A stretch of DNA of 64,000 nt from Komagataeibacter nataicola (GTDB lineage: Bacteria; Pseudomonadota; Alphaproteobacteria; Acetobacterales; Acetobacteraceae): contig NZ_NIRT01000006.1 in NCBI RefSeq assembly GCF_003207795.1, positions 62,001 to 126,000 on the forward strand, in the 5' to 3' direction. Positions 46,067 through 56,204 of this stretch are shown in pieces. Made by a program: the position numbers and the translations under genes. Below the pieces are notes generated by a model that saw only the letters and a list, made by a program, of their open reading frames with translations, did not search any database and was not told where the DNA came from. Position 1 is the stretch's first letter, and every line of letters starts with the position of its first letter.

Positions 46067-47380
46067 ATGGCGGGGCATGTCCATATCATTGGCGGGGGCC
46101 TTGCGGGCCTGTCCGCCGCGGTCGAGCTGGCGGGTGGCAGCGAACAGGTTACGCTTTACGAGGCCGGGCCCGCCTGTGGTGGTCGCGCGCGCTCGTATCA
46201 TGACCGGCATCTTGACTGCCGCATCGACAATGGCAACCACCTGCTGCTGTCGGGCAACCCGGCGGTGTACCGCTACCTGGGCCTGATCGGGGCGCAGGAT
46301 ACGCTGGTGGGGCCGAAGCGCCCGGTCTTTCCGTTCATTGATCTGGCCGACCGGCTGCGCTGGACGCTCGACCTCTCGCGCGGGCGGGTGCCGCTATGGG
46401 TGCTCTCAAAGCGCAGGCGCGTGCCGGGCATGCGGCTGGCCGAGCTGCGTGGCCTGCTGGCGCTGATGGAGGCCACGCCCGATATGGTGGTGGCGGACTG
46501 CCTGCCTTCTGGCAGCCTCTCGCGCCGCCTGCTTGAGCCGTTTGCCATATCGGTGCTCAACACCATGCCCGATACCGGCAGCGCCGCCCTGCTCGGTGCC
46601 GTAGTGAAGGAAAGCCTGGCCCGGGGCGGGCGCAACTGCCTGCCGCGCTTCCCCGCCATCGGGCTTTCTGAAAGTTTTGTTGACCCCGCCCTTGCCCATC
46701 TGGACGTGCTCAGGGCGCAGGTGCGTACGGGCAGCCGGGTGAGCGCTGTGGAATTCACCCGTGGCGGCCCGGTCACGGCGTTGCTGCTGGGCGCGGAACG
46801 CATTGAAATCGGCCCGGAGGATACGGTCATCATGGCCGTGCCCGCCCCCGTGGCCTCGGGCCTGCTGGCCGAACTGCCCGGCTTCAGCGCGCCCGATGCG
46901 TTCGAGGCGATCCTGAACGTGCATTTCCTGCTGCCTTCCGCCCCGGTGCTGACCGGCGGGCTGGCGCAGGCGCGCTTTATCGGGGTGGTGGGTGGCATCA
47001 GTGAATGGGTGTTCGCCAAGGACCGCATCCTGTCGGTCACGGTCAGCGCCGCCAACCGCTATGCCGGGCGTGATCTGGATGAACTCGCCCCTCTGATCTG
47101 GAACGAGGTGCGCGCCGCCATCGACCCGGCAGCCACCGCGCCGCTGCCGGTAGAAGTGCCGCCGCTGCGCATCGTGCGTGAAAAGCGCGCCACCTTTGCC
47201 GCCACCCCCGCGCAGGACCGCCTGCGCCCCGGCACGCAGACCATGGTGCCCAACCTTCTGCTGGCAGGGGACTGGACGGCCACGGGCCTGCCCGCCACCA
47301 TCGAGGGCGCAATCCGCTCGGGTGCGGCGGCGGCGCGCGCGGTGCATGCCCGCAAGGGCACGCCAGGCCGACCGGGATGA
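46067..47380 (+). CDS. hpnE: Hydroxysqualene reductase HpnE
   Basis: An FAD-dependent amine-oxidase-like enzyme that reduces hydroxysqualene to squalene. The dinucleotide motif IIGGGLAGLSAAVELAG begins at residue 7. The C-terminal FAD contact appears as NLLLAGDWTATGLPATIEGA. The 437 residues are normal. The expected squalene-hopene cyclase gene does not follow; there is a 305-base gap before hpnG. Confidence 0.92.
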   Translation: MAGHVHIIGGGLAGLSAAVELAGGSEQVTLYEAGPACGGRARSYHDRHLDCRIDNGNHLLLSGNPAVYRYLGLIGAQDTLVGPKRPVFPFIDLADRLRWTLDLSRGRVPLWVLSKRRRVPGMRLAELRGLLALMEATPDMVVADCLPSGSLSRRLLEPFAISVLNTMPDTGSAALLGAVVKESLARGGRNCLPRFPAIGLSESFVDPALAHLDVLRAQVRTGSRVSAVEFTRGGPVTALLLGAERIEIGPEDTVIMAVPAPVASGLLAELPGFSAPDAFEAILNVHFLLPSAPVLTGGLAQARFIGVVGGISEWVFAKDRILSVTVSAANRYAGRDLDELAPLIWNEVRAAIDPAATAPLPVEVPPLRIVREKRATFAATPAQDRLRPGTQTMVPNLLLAGDWTATGLPATIEGAIRSGAAAARAVHARKGTPGRPG

Positions 47381-47685
47381 GGCGGGGCGCACGGATAACG
47401 GGCCTGCATCAGCACGCGGGCCACAACACATAATGGTCATGACGGTTGGCATGGGCGTTGCCTCTGGTTTCCGTAAGGCATCCCCGTTTCTTCGGGTCGC
47501 GTGTCGTGTGGGTGGTGGCAAAAAGCTTCGGTACCATAAGGCGCGGCAGGCTTCCGCCCGGTGTTTGGCCGGTGTGGCCGGAGGGCATGGTCGTGTTGCG
47601 CGCGGCCAGGGCCTGCGCGTGAGCGCCACGCGCTTGCAGGCCGGTCCGGCTATGGCTTGTGATAATGGCAGGGAGATCAATCAAC
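47381..47685. other. Gap between hpnE and hpnG where shc/hpnF might be expected
   Basis: This 305-base stretch holds no supported gene and no recognisable remnant of a squalene-hopene cyclase. It is GC-rich with short open frames only. It may carry a promoter for hpnG. Confidence 0.4.
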
Positions 47686-48366
47686 ATGTCGGCTAGCACA
47701 GCAGTCTCTCCATTTTCCCGGTTGGGCATCGTGGTGGGGATGGAGGCGGAAGCGGCTCTCATCCGTCCCTTCCTGCCCCATGCCCGTTTCGGGCTGAGTG
47801 GCGCGACCCTGTCCGGCGCGCGGCAGGCGGTGCTTGATCTGCTTGAAGGCGGCGTGGACGCGCTGCTCTCCTTCGGGCTGGCGGCGGGGCTTGACCCGGT
47901 GCTTCAGCCGGGTGCTGTGGTCGTGCCGCATAATGTGCTGGTCAATGGCGAGCGCCTGCCCGCTGCCCCCGCGCTGCTGGCATGGCTGGGGGCCGACCGG
48001 GCGGATGTGGTGGGCGGCGACCTGCTGCATAGCGATGTGATCGTAACCGCCGCCACCCGCAAGATGGCGCTGTACCGCGAGACGGGATGCGTGGCGCTGG
48101 ACATGGAAAGCGGCGTGGTGGCGGAAATGGCTGCTGCCCGCAAGGTGCCCTTCGCCGTGCTGCGCGTGGTGTGCGACCCCGCAGACCGCACCCTGCCGCC
48201 CGCCGCCGTGGTGGCGCTGCGGCCTGATGGCAGCCTTGCAGTGGGCGCACTGGCGCGCAGCATCGTGTGCAATCCGTTCCAGATTCCGGCCCTGATCCGT
48301 GTGGGGCGTGATGCCGGTCTGGCGCGGACGGCGGCAAAGGCCGTTCTGGCCCGGCGTTTTGGCTGA
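47686..48366 (+). CDS. hpnG: Hopanoid-associated phosphorylase HpnG
   Basis: HpnG is a nucleoside-phosphorylase-like enzyme that releases adenine from adenosylhopane. The 226 residues show the MTAN/PNP-like pattern: SFGLAAGLDPVLQPGAVVVP and the substrate segment ALDMESGVVAEMAAARKVPF. I chose the ATG at 47686, which has CAGGGAG about 10 bases upstream; a GTG at 47659 is less likely. hpnH, whose product makes the substrate, is not in the window. Confidence 0.85.
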   Translation: MSASTAVSPFSRLGIVVGMEAEAALIRPFLPHARFGLSGATLSGARQAVLDLLEGGVDALLSFGLAAGLDPVLQPGAVVVPHNVLVNGERLPAAPALLAWLGADRADVVGGDLLHSDVIVTAATRKMALYRETGCVALDMESGVVAEMAAARKVPFAVLRVVCDPADRTLPPAAVVALRPDGSLAVGALARSIVCNPFQIPALIRVGRDAGLARTAAKAVLARRFG

Positions 48367-48379
48367 CGCGGCCTGGCGG

Positions 48380-48461
48380 GAAAAATTTCTGGTGAAGCTT
48401 TTTTCAAAAAGTCCTGAAGCATGCGGCCTTTTTGAAGAAAGACCTCGCCCGGAAACTTTTC
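48380..48461 (-). repeat. Dispersed three-way-junction repeat, reverse orientation, diverged
   Basis: AAAATTTCTGG with GAAGCTTTTTTCAAAAAG begins the copy. A CGGCCTTTTTGAAGAAAGACC hairpin cut at its centre and the closing CCGGAAACTTTTC complete it. A second half-arm, AAAAAACTTTTATC, lies at about 48508-48521. Confidence 0.6.
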
Positions 48462-48614
48462 TGGTCCTTTGGACTGCATCTCTCCCTTAATTCTGCCCCG
48501 GTCGGAAAAAACTTTTATCTTCTCCAGCCATTGGGCCTCCTGCGTGGCGCGCAGGCGCCATGTGGCGCGATGGCTGTTCTCCTGCCCGCTTTGGGTTAGG
48601 CTGGGCGCGGCCAA

Positions 48615-48628
48615 TTGATTCGCATCAA
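48615..48628. promoter_or_regulatory. FNR/Anr-type box upstream of ackA-xfp
   Basis: TTGAT-TCGC-ATCAA (48615-48628) is a perfect match to the FNR-family consensus (TTGAT-N4-ATCAA). Its centre is about 70 bases before the acetate kinase start. Placed at -41.5 it would put a transcription start near 48663. Confidence 0.7.
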
Positions 48629-48691
48629 TGTCAGGCCCGGCAGATAGGCGTGACATGCTGCCGGTTCTTGGCAAGCAGCACGGAGAGAGGC

Positions 48692-49912
48692 ATGACACGG
48701 GCGGTGCTCGCACTCAACGCAGGTTCATCGAGCCTGAAATTTGCCCTCTTCGCCATTGAAAAGGGTGAGACGGCGGCCTCTCCAAGCCATCGCATCGCCT
48801 CGGGCGAGCTTGAGGGAATTGGCAGCCACCCCCATTTTGTCGCCCATGACGCCAATGGCCGCGTGCTGGTGGATGAAACATGGGCCCCCACCGCCGATGA
48901 TGGTGGTACGAATCTCGACAAGGCCCATCTCGGCCCCATGGCCACCCTCATGACCTGGGTGGGCAGGCAGCTTGGCAGCGTCGACCTCATGGCCGTGGGG
49001 CACCGGGTGGTGCATGGCGGGCCTGATTTCATCGCTCCCGTGCGGATTACGCCCGATGTGCTGGCGCGGCTTGCAGCCCTCACGCCGTTTGCCCCCCTGC
49101 ACCAGCCCGGCAGCCTTGCCCCCATCCGCGCGCTGCTTGCGCAGTATCCCGACCTGCCGCAGGTGGCGTGTTTCGATACCGGCTTTCACCACACCCTGCC
49201 GCCCGTGGCGCAGGCGCAGGCCCTGCCGCGTGACTATGCGGCGCGTGGCGTGCGGCGCTACGGGTTTCATGGCCTGTCGTATGAATATATCGCCTCCGCC
49301 CTGCGTGCGCGGGCGCCGCACCTGGCCAATGGGCGCACGCTTGTCGCCCATATCGGCAGCGGAGGCAGCCTGTGCGCGCTCAACGCCGGGCGCAGCATCG
49401 ACACCACCATGGGCTTTTCGGTGCTGGACGGGCTGGTCATGGGCACGCGGTGCGGGCATCTCGACCCCGGCGTGATCCTGTACATGCTCAAGGAAGAGGG
49501 GCTCGGTGCGGCCGAGATCGAGAACATCCTCTATCACCGCTCCGGCCTGCTGGGCATGTCCGGCGTTTCGGCCGATATGCGCGACCTGCACGCCAAGGCG
49601 GGCATCAGCGCCGAGGTGACACAGGCACTGGACCTGTTTGTCTACCGCTTCGCCCAGCAGGCGGGTGGCATGATGGCGGCCCTGCAGGGGCTGGACGGGC
49701 TGGTGTTCACCGCAGGTATTGGCGAGCATGACGCCATCATCCGTGCCGCCGTGTGCGCGCGGCTGGGCTGGGCGGGAATCCGCCTTGATGCGGCGGCCAA
49801 CGCCGCGCACCACGAAATCATCAGCACGCCGGAAAGCGCCGTGGAGGTGCGGGTGATCCCCACCGACGAGGAAACGACGATCCGCCGCCACGTGCTGATA
49901 TGTCTGGGCTGA
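48692..49912 (+). CDS. ackA: Acetate kinase
   Basis: The enzyme interconverts acetyl phosphate and acetate with ATP. The N-terminal [36 protein letters not shown] and the phosphate-binding [17 protein letters not shown] motifs are all in place. The 406 residues are normal. GGAGAGAGG precedes the ATG at 48692. It is followed by xfp after 37 bases; acetyl phosphate from phosphoketolase is its substrate. Confidence 0.95.
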   Translation: MTRAVLALNAGSSSLKFALFAIEKGETAASPSHRIASGELEGIGSHPHFVAHDANGRVLVDETWAPTADDGGTNLDKAHLGPMATLMTWVGRQLGSVDLMAVGHRVVHGGPDFIAPVRITPDVLARLAALTPFAPLHQPGSLAPIRALLAQYPDLPQVACFDTGFHHTLPPVAQAQALPRDYAARGVRRYGFHGLSYEYIASALRARAPHLANGRTLVAHIGSGGSLCALNAGRSIDTTMGFSVLDGLVMGTRCGHLDPGVILYMLKEEGLGAAEIENILYHRSGLLGMSGVSADMRDLHAKAGISAEVTQALDLFVYRFAQQAGGMMAALQGLDGLVFTAGIGEHDAIIRAAVCARLGWAGIRLDAAANAAHHEIISTPESAVEVRVIPTDEETTIRRHVLICLG

Positions 49913-49949
49913 GGCCGGGCAGGAATGGACCATTCTGGAAGGAACGGAA

Positions 49950-52319
49950 ATGAGTGAAACCCCCTCCGCAACCCCGCTTGCCACGGCGGATGTCGCGCTG
50001 TTCAACAAATGGTGGCACGCAGCCAACTACCTGTCGATTGCCCAGATCTACCTGCTGGCCAATCCGCTGCTGCGTGAGCCGCTCAAGCTCGAGCACACCA
50101 AGCCGCGCCTGCTGGGGCACTGGGGCACCACGCCGGGGCTGAACTTCCTGTATCTGCACCTCAACCGCATCATCCGCGAGCAGGACCGCAGCATCCTGTT
50201 CGTGGCGGGCCCCGGCCACGGGGCGCCGGGTATTGTGGCCAGCACCTATCTTGAAGGCACGTATACCGAATACTTCCCCGAAGTGACGCAGGATGCGGAC
50301 GGGCTGGCCAGGCTGGTCAAGCAGTTCTCCTTCCCCGGCGGCATTCCCAGCCACGCGGCCCCCACTACGCCGGGTTCGATCAACGAAGGTGGTGAACTGG
50401 GTTACTCGCTCTCGCACGCCTATGGCGCGGCGTTCGACAATCCTGATCTGGTCGTGGCCTGCGTTGTGGGCGATGGCGAGGCCGAGACCGGGCCGATGGC
50501 CACGTCATGGCACAGCAACAAGTTCCTCGACCCCAAAACCGATGGCGCGGTGCTGCCGATCCTGCACCTCAATGGCTACAAGATCGCCAACCCTACGGTG
50601 CTGGCCCGCATCTCGCCCGATGAACTGGTGAGCCTGTTCAGGGGTTACGGCTATGACCCGATCGTGGTGGAAGGCCACGATCCGGACATCATGCACCAGA
50701 AGATGGCCGTGGCGATGGACACGGCCTTTGCGAAGATTGCGGAAATCCAGAAAGCCGCGCGTGAGAAGAACGACACCACGCGCCCGGCCTGGCCCATGAT
50801 CATCATGCGCACGCCCAAGGGCTGGACCTGCCCCAAGACGGTGGACGGCCTGCGCACGGAAGGGTACTGGCGCGCCCATCAGGTGCCCATTACCGACATG
50901 ACCAACCCCGAACACCTCAAGCTGCTCGATGAATGGCTGCACAGCTATAAGCCTGAGGAACTGTTTGACGAAAACGGCGCCCTGATGCCCGAAATCGCGG
51001 CCCTTGCCCCCAGGGGCGACCGCCGCATGAGCGCAAACCCGCACGCCAATGGTGGCCTGCTGCGCCGCGACCTGCGCCTGCCGGATGTAACGGAGTATGC
51101 CGTGACCGTGGAATCGCCGGGTCATGCGCTTGGCGAGGGCACGCGCGTGCTGGGCACGTGGCTGCGCGATGTGATGAAGGAAAACCTGCCTGCGCGTAAC
51201 TTCCGCGTGCTGGCGCCGGATGAAAACAACTCCAACCGCCTCAACGCGGTGCTGGATGTGACCAACCGCGCGTGGAACGCCGAGACCTTTGATTACGATG
51301 ACCATCTGGCTGTCGATGGCCATGTGATGGAGATCCTGAGCGAGCATACCTGCCAGGGCTGGCTGGAAGGCTACCTGCTGACCGGGCGGCATGGCTTCCT
51401 GTCGTGTTATGAAGCGTTCATCCACATTGTCGATTCCATGGTCAACCAGCATGCCAAGTGGATCAAGCAGGCGGATGAGGTGCCCTGGCGCGCGCCGATC
51501 GCATCGCTGAACTATTTGCTGACCTCGCATGTGTGGCGGCAGGACCATAATGGCTTCAGCCATCAGGACCCCGGCTTCATTGACCATGTGCTGAACAAGA
51601 AGGCCAAGACGGTGCGGGTGTTCCTGCCGCCCGATGCCAACACCCTGCTGTGCACGGCAAAAGCCTGCCTTGAAAGCCGCGACCGGGTGAACGTGATCGT
51701 GGCGGGCAAGCAGCCCGAGCCGCAATGGCTGGATATGGACTCCGCCATCGCCCACTGCGCCAAGGGCATTGGCATCTGGGAATGGGCCAGCAACGACAAA
51801 GGTGGCGAGCCCGATGTGGTCATGGCCTGCGCGGGTGATGTGCCGACCATCGAAACGCTGGCCGCCGTGCAGTTGCTGAACAAACACCTTCCGGAGCTGA
51901 AGATCCGCGTGATTAACGTGGTGGACCTGCTCACGCTTGAATCGCGCAGCCAGCACCCTGACGGGCTGGAGGATTATGTATTCGACAGCCTGTTCACCAC
52001 CGACAAGCCGGTCATCTTCGCTTTCCACGGTTATCCGGCGCTGATCCACAAGCTGATCTACAAGCGCACCAACTGCCGCAACTTCCATGTGCATGGCTAC
52101 CGCGAGGAAGGATCCACCACCACGCCGTTCGACATGACGGTGCGCAACAACCTCGACCGTTTCCACCTGGTGCAGAACGTGATCCGTCGCGTGCCCGGCC
52201 TGTCGGAAAAGGCGGCCTATGCCAACGAGGCGATCAGCGACAAGCTGGTCGAGCACACGCGCTATGTGGCGCAGTACGGGCAGGACCTGCCTGAAATCAG
52301 GAACTGGCGCTGGTCATAA
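49950..52319 (+). CDS. xfp: Xylulose-5-phosphate/fructose-6-phosphate phosphoketolase
   Basis: This ThDP-dependent enzyme splits xylulose 5-phosphate (and often fructose 6-phosphate) to acetyl phosphate. It has 789 residues. The N-terminal [37 protein letters not shown] and the cofactor segment [19 protein letters not shown] are typical. The C-terminal domain has [13 protein letters not shown]. With ackA it forms an ATP-yielding bypass of glycolysis, as is common in acetic acid bacteria. AAGGAACG precedes the ATG. A terminator follows. Confidence 0.95.
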   Translation: MSETPSATPLATADVALFNKWWHAANYLSIAQIYLLANPLLREPLKLEHTKPRLLGHWGTTPGLNFLYLHLNRIIREQDRSILFVAGPGHGAPGIVASTYLEGTYTEYFPEVTQDADGLARLVKQFSFPGGIPSHAAPTTPGSINEGGELGYSLSHAYGAAFDNPDLVVACVVGDGEAETGPMATSWHSNKFLDPKTDGAVLPILHLNGYKIANPTVLARISPDELVSLFRGYGYDPIVVEGHDPDIMHQKMAVAMDTAFAKIAEIQKAAREKNDTTRPAWPMIIMRTPKGWTCPKTVDGLRTEGYWRAHQVPITDMTNPEHLKLLDEWLHSYKPEELFDENGALMPEIAALAPRGDRRMSANPHANGGLLRRDLRLPDVTEYAVTVESPGHALGEGTRVLGTWLRDVMKENLPARNFRVLAPDENNSNRLNAVLDVTNRAWNAETFDYDDHLAVDGHVMEILSEHTCQGWLEGYLLTGRHGFLSCYEAFIHIVDSMVNQHAKWIKQADEVPWRAPIASLNYLLTSHVWRQDHNGFSHQDPGFIDHVLNKKAKTVRVFLPPDANTLLCTAKACLESRDRVNVIVAGKQPEPQWLDMDSAIAHCAKGIGIWEWASNDKGGEPDVVMACAGDVPTIETLAAVQLLNKHLPELKIRVINVVDLLTLESRSQHPDGLEDYVFDSLFTTDKPVIFAFHGYPALIHKLIYKRTNCRNFHVHGYREEGSTTTPFDMTVRNNLDRFHLVQNVIRRVPGLSEKAAYANEAISDKLVEHTRYVAQYGQDLPEIRNWRWS

Positions 52320-52350
52320 CCAGAACAGGCCAGTCCGCAATCATGGGAAA

Positions 52351-52373
52351 GGGAGCCGCAAGGCTCCTTTTTT
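52351..52373 (+). terminator. Rho-independent terminator after xfp
   Basis: GGAGCC pairs with GGCTCC across a GCAA tetraloop and is followed by TTTTTT. It lies 32 bases after the xfp stop. Confidence 0.9.
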
Positions 52374-52713
52374 CATGGGGGACATGAAAAGCCGGTTCGG
52401 GAAAAATTCTGGACAGATAAAAGTTTGAGGCTGGCAGCCGGGAAAAGATGCAGGTCTGGCCGAGGGGGGGCCATTGTATCGCCGTGGATGCCGTTGATCT
52501 GGTTACGCCCTTCACTGAGAAGCGCCGGGCGTGGTTGATCCTTTCTATGGCGGAACCTGGAGACGTCGAGAGTCCGGCAGCGCGTCCCGCCCCCTTTGGC
52601 CTTTCCAATCATGGGTAAAACCAGCCTCGAAAACACCATGCGGTGTGCTAATTCCATGACATGAAAAAGACCTTGTTGGCTGGAACGGGCACCGGCAGGA
52701 AGAGGCCTGCCTG
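52374..52713. other. Intergenic region between xfp and pglX
   Basis: These 340 bases hold no supported gene. A weak half-copy of the dispersed repeat (GATAAAAGTTTGAGG) is at about 52415-52429. I looked for brxC, pglZ or transposase remnants by eye and found none I could name. A promoter for pglX should be here. Confidence 0.4.
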
Positions 52714-55700
52714 ATGGATATCAACGCGCTGAAACGATTTGCCCAGACCTCACGCATCTGGATGATCGATCAGGTCACGGCCCGGCTCAACAGGATGCTT
52801 GCCGAGGAAACCCGGTCCGTCCCTGCCGGGACACTCACAGCGCTGAAGGCGGCCATTGAAAGGAACCGCGAGGACGTCATCGAGCAGGTAGCCTGCACCT
52901 GGTTCAACCGCTTTACGGCGCTACGATTCATGGATGTGATGGGCCTGACCACCCCGCATGTCCTATCATTCGTCTCTCGGGCCATGCCGGGGAGCCAGGC
53001 CCCGCCCGTTATCGCCGCCTATCCCGACAGCGCCCGCACCGACCATGACGGACAGGAAGAAGCCTGCCGGCTGCGCGTGCTCCAGGCCTGCCATGACTGG
53101 CATGGCCGCATGCCCTTCCTGTTTGCAAAGGCCGGGGATTACACCGATCTTCTCATGCCAGCCGATCTTTTGGCACCTGATGGCTTTCTCGCCCGTCTGC
53201 GCGCGGTGATGACCGAGGCGGCGTGCCAGCATGTCGAGCTCATCGGGTGGTTGTACCAGTTCTATATTTCGGCAAAAAAGGACACGGTCTTTGCCGGGCT
53301 GAAACGGAACATCAGGATCACGCCCGCGAATATTCCTGCAGCGACACAGCTTTTCACGCCGCACTGGATCGTGCGTTACCTCGTGGAGAATTCGCTGGGG
53401 CGGCTGTGGCTGCGCAACCGCCCGCAATCAGAGCTGGCGGCGAAGATGGCGTATTACATCGCCCCCCAGAAGCCCGAAGCAGACTTCGTGCCTCTAGGCC
53501 GCCCTGAGGATCTGCGCATCTGCGATCCCGCCTGTGGCGCGGGCCATATGCTGACCTACAGCTTTGACCTGCTATATGAAATCTATGCCGAGGCAGGCCA
53601 CGCTCCCCACAAAATCCCAGGCCTGATCCTGACGCATAACCTGACAGGCATCGAGATCGACGCGCCCGCGGCCGCACTCGCGGCCTTCGCCCTGTTGATG
53701 AAGGCGGCCACACGGCTGGGGCGGCGGCAGTTCCTGCGCCTGCAGGTACGGCCCAATATTGTCGTCATGCGCAACGTTACCTTCACTGCGGCCGAAATGG
53801 CAGGGATCGCCGCCGTGGTCGGGCGCGACCTGTTCACACCCGGCCTGCGCGCGATGCTGGGGCAGTTCGAACAGGCACAGAATCTGGGCGCGCTGATCGT
53901 GCCCGTACAATGCAACGTGCCTGACGTGCGGCGCCGTATTACGGCCTGCGATAGCGGCGCGGACCTGCGGCTGAAGGATGTGCTGGCCCGTGCCCTGACC
54001 GTGCTGCGCATGGCCGAAGCGCTTGCCCCCCGCTACCACGTAGCCGTGACCAATCCACCCTATATGGGGGCGAAAGGCATGAACACGGCGCTGGCCGCTT
54101 TCATCAAGGCCGATTACCCGCACAGCAGGTCCGATCTGTTTGCCGTATTCATGGAGCGCGCACTGGGGCTGACCGTGCGGCACGGGCTGATGGCCATGAT
54201 AACCATGCAGTCATGGATGTTCCTTGCCTCCTATGAAAAACTGCGTGCCCGCCTGCTGGCCGAGACCATGATCCTGTCCATGGCCCATCTGGGTGAGCGG
54301 GCGTTTGACAGTATCGGCGGCGCGGTTGTTTCCACTACGGCATTTGTCATCGGCAATGCGCGCGATACGCGGCAGCGGGGCACCTTCATTCGCCTTGTCG
54401 ATGGCGGATCGGAGGCTGAAAAGAAAACCCGGTTGCAAGAGGCCATCCATCATCCGGATAGCGGGTGGCGCCATCAGGCTTCAGCGGAAGATTTTGAACA
54501 TGTGCCGGGCCAGCCGATTGCGTACTGGCTGTCGGAAAATTTCAGGCAGTGCTTTGCCCGCTTTCCCCTGATCGGGGCATCGGCCGCCGCCGTATGCGGC
54601 ATGACCACGGGCGAGAATGCACGCTTTGTCAGGGCATGGCATGAAGTTGACCTGAACCGGCTCATGACGGATGCCGCCTGCCCCGCGCAGGCCCGGCAGT
54701 CGGGCTGCAAATGGTTCCCCTATGCCAAGGGCGGTGAATTCCGCAAATGGTATGGCAACGCGGATTACGTGGTGAACTGGCAGGACGATGGCCGCGACAT
54801 CCTGGCCTCGGGGCGGGCCTATCCCCGCGCAAGGCAACGGTATTTCAGCCCCTCGGTCAGCTGGTCTTTCCTGTCATCAGCCTATTTTGGCGTGCGCCAG
54901 CAGCCGCGGGGCTTCATCTTTGATATGGCTGGCTGCTCCCTTTTCCCCCATGAGCCTGACCAGATCAGCCTTCATACGGGCGCCCTATGTGCAAAAACGG
55001 CCGGCCTTTTCCTTCAGGTCCTGAATCCGACGCTGAATTTTCAGGTCAATAACGTCGCTTCCATCCCGCTGCCCCCTTTCATCGACACGGCTTCCGTCCA
55101 GGCTATCGTGCAGGCGGCCATACGGATCAGCAAATGCGACTGGGACGACCACGAAGCCTCATGGGATTTCACCACGCTGCCGCTGCTTTCAGTTGCCTGT
55201 CAGGGCGATACGCTCGCGCAGGCCTATGCCCGCCTGCGCGCACGCTGGCAGGACATGACCGACAGCCTGCAGCGCCTGGAGGAAGAGAATAACCGCCTTT
55301 TCATCAACGCCTATGGATTACAGGGCGAGCTGACCCCCGAGGTGCCGGTCAGGGACATTACGCTCACCTGCAATCCTGCCTATCGCCATGGCATGGGAGC
55401 TGGCGATGGCGAAGCCCGCCTGTGTGCGGATACGATGGCCGAACTCCTGCATTATGCCGTGGGCTGTCTGTTCGGGCGCTACAGCCTGGATGCTCCCGGC
55501 CTCATCCTTGCCCATCAGGGTGCGGGGCTTGAAGCCTATCTGGCCCGCGTGCCCCAACCCCGCCTTGTCCCCGTGCGTGACAATGTTATCCCCGTGCTGG
55601 CGGTCGACTGGTTTGCCGATGATATTGTAACGCGCACCTGCGAATTCCTGCGCGTGACCTTTGGCGCGGCGCAGTTTCCTGAAAACCTTGCCTTCATTGA

Positions 55701-56148
55701 ACGCGTGCTCGGCAAGAACCTGCGCCGGTGGTTCCACAGGGATTTCTTTGATGACCATGTAAAACGCTACGGAAAGCGGCCTGTTTACTGGATGTTTTCC
55801 AGCCCTGGCGGGAGCTTCCGTGCGCTGGTCTACATGCACCGCTACCAGCCTGATACCGTCTCCACCGTGCTGGCCGCCTTAGGCCAGTTCATCGCACGGC
55901 TGGAGAAGGAACGAACCCGGCTGCACAAGCGGGCCAATGAAACAGGCACTTTGCCCGATCAGCGCAGAAGGGCGCAAAAGAGCGAAGGAATGCTGACCTT
56001 GCAGATTGAGGAACTGACCGCATGGGCGAATGACGTGCTCCATCCGCTGGCGCAGCGGAAGATCACCCTTGATCTTGATGAAGGTGTGAGGCGCAACTAC
56101 CAGCTTTTTGCCGGGGCCCTAAAACCGGTCAGGGGCATGCAGGACTGA
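52714..56148 (+). CDS. pglX: BREX-type adenine-specific DNA methyltransferase PglX (orphan)
   Basis: PglX methylates adenine in a short non-palindromic site and is the marker enzyme of BREX phage defence. The 1144 residues match the BREX-1 type throughout: N-terminal KLRIDQV-like helix and TWFNRFTALRFMDV (62-74), WLYQFYISAKKD (179-190), TQLFTPHWIVRYLVENSLGR (211-230), SAM motif DPACGAG (271-277) and catalytic NPPY (447-450). The length is normal. None of the usual partners (brxA, brxB, brxC, pglZ, brxL) is nearby: xfp is upstream and an aldolase gene downstream. GC content is close to that of the neighbours. Confidence 0.9.
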   Translation: MDINALKRFAQTSRIWMIDQVTARLNRMLAEETRSVPAGTLTALKAAIERNREDVIEQVACTWFNRFTALRFMDVMGLTTPHVLSFVSRAMPGSQAPPVIAAYPDSARTDHDGQEEACRLRVLQACHDWHGRMPFLFAKAGDYTDLLMPADLLAPDGFLARLRAVMTEAACQHVELIGWLYQFYISAKKDTVFAGLKRNIRITPANIPAATQLFTPHWIVRYLVENSLGRLWLRNRPQSELAAKMAYYIAPQKPEADFVPLGRPEDLRICDPACGAGHMLTYSFDLLYEIYAEAGHAPHKIPGLILTHNLTGIEIDAPAAALAAFALLMKAATRLGRRQFLRLQVRPNIVVMRNVTFTAAEMAGIAAVVGRDLFTPGLRAMLGQFEQAQNLGALIVPVQCNVPDVRRRITACDSGADLRLKDVLARALTVLRMAEALAPRYHVAVTNPPYMGAKGMNTALAAFIKADYPHSRSDLFAVFMERALGLTVRHGLMAMITMQSWMFLASYEKLRARLLAETMILSMAHLGERAFDSIGGAVVSTTAFVIGNARDTRQRGTFIRLVDGGSEAEKKTRLQEAIHHPDSGWRHQASAEDFEHVPGQPIAYWLSENFRQCFARFPLIGASAAAVCGMTTGENARFVRAWHEVDLNRLMTDAACPAQARQSGCKWFPYAKGGEFRKWYGNADYVVNWQDDGRDILASGRAYPRARQRYFSPSVSWSFLSSAYFGVRQQPRGFIFDMAGCSLFPHEPDQISLHTGALCAKTAGLFLQVLNPTLNFQVNNVASIPLPPFIDTASVQAIVQAAIRISKCDWDDHEASWDFTTLPLLSVACQGDTLAQAYARLRARWQDMTDSLQRLEEENNRLFINAYGLQGELTPEVPVRDITLTCNPAYRHGMGAGDGEARLCADTMAELLHYAVGCLFGRYSLDAPGLILAHQGAGLEAYLARVPQPRLVPVRDNVIPVLAVDWFADDIVTRTCEFLRVTFGAAQFPENLAFIERVLGKNLRRWFHRDFFDDHVKRYGKRPVYWMFSSPGGSFRALVYMHRYQPDTVSTVLAALGQFIARLEKERTRLHKRANETGTLPDQRRRAQKSEGMLTLQIEELTAWANDVLHPLAQRKITLDLDEGVRRNYQLFAGALKPVRGMQD

Positions 56149-56152
56149 ATGA

Positions 56153-56195
56153 TACACGTTTGCAGGTGCCCCCATTTTTTAAACCGGCACATCCT
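56153..56195 (+). repeat. Diverged fragment of the dispersed repeat after pglX
   Basis: GATACACGTTTGCAGGTGCC with CCCATTTTTTAAACCGGCAC follows the left half of the 39691-39777 copy with several changes. It lies between two convergent genes. Confidence 0.5.
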
Positions 56196-56204
56196 TTATG
56201 GGGC

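Noticed and set aside
47381-47685. Remnant of squalene-hopene cyclase
   Set aside because: No QW motif or DxDD-like segment could be read in any frame of the gap.
50505-52256. 583-residue minus-strand frame opposite phosphoketolase
   Set aside because: Phosphoketolase is complete and motif-rich; the opposite frame shows no domain and skewed composition.
52714-56148. Type II restriction-modification fusion enzyme
   Set aside because: The motifs and the whole N-terminal pattern fit PglX of BREX better, and no nuclease motif was seen.
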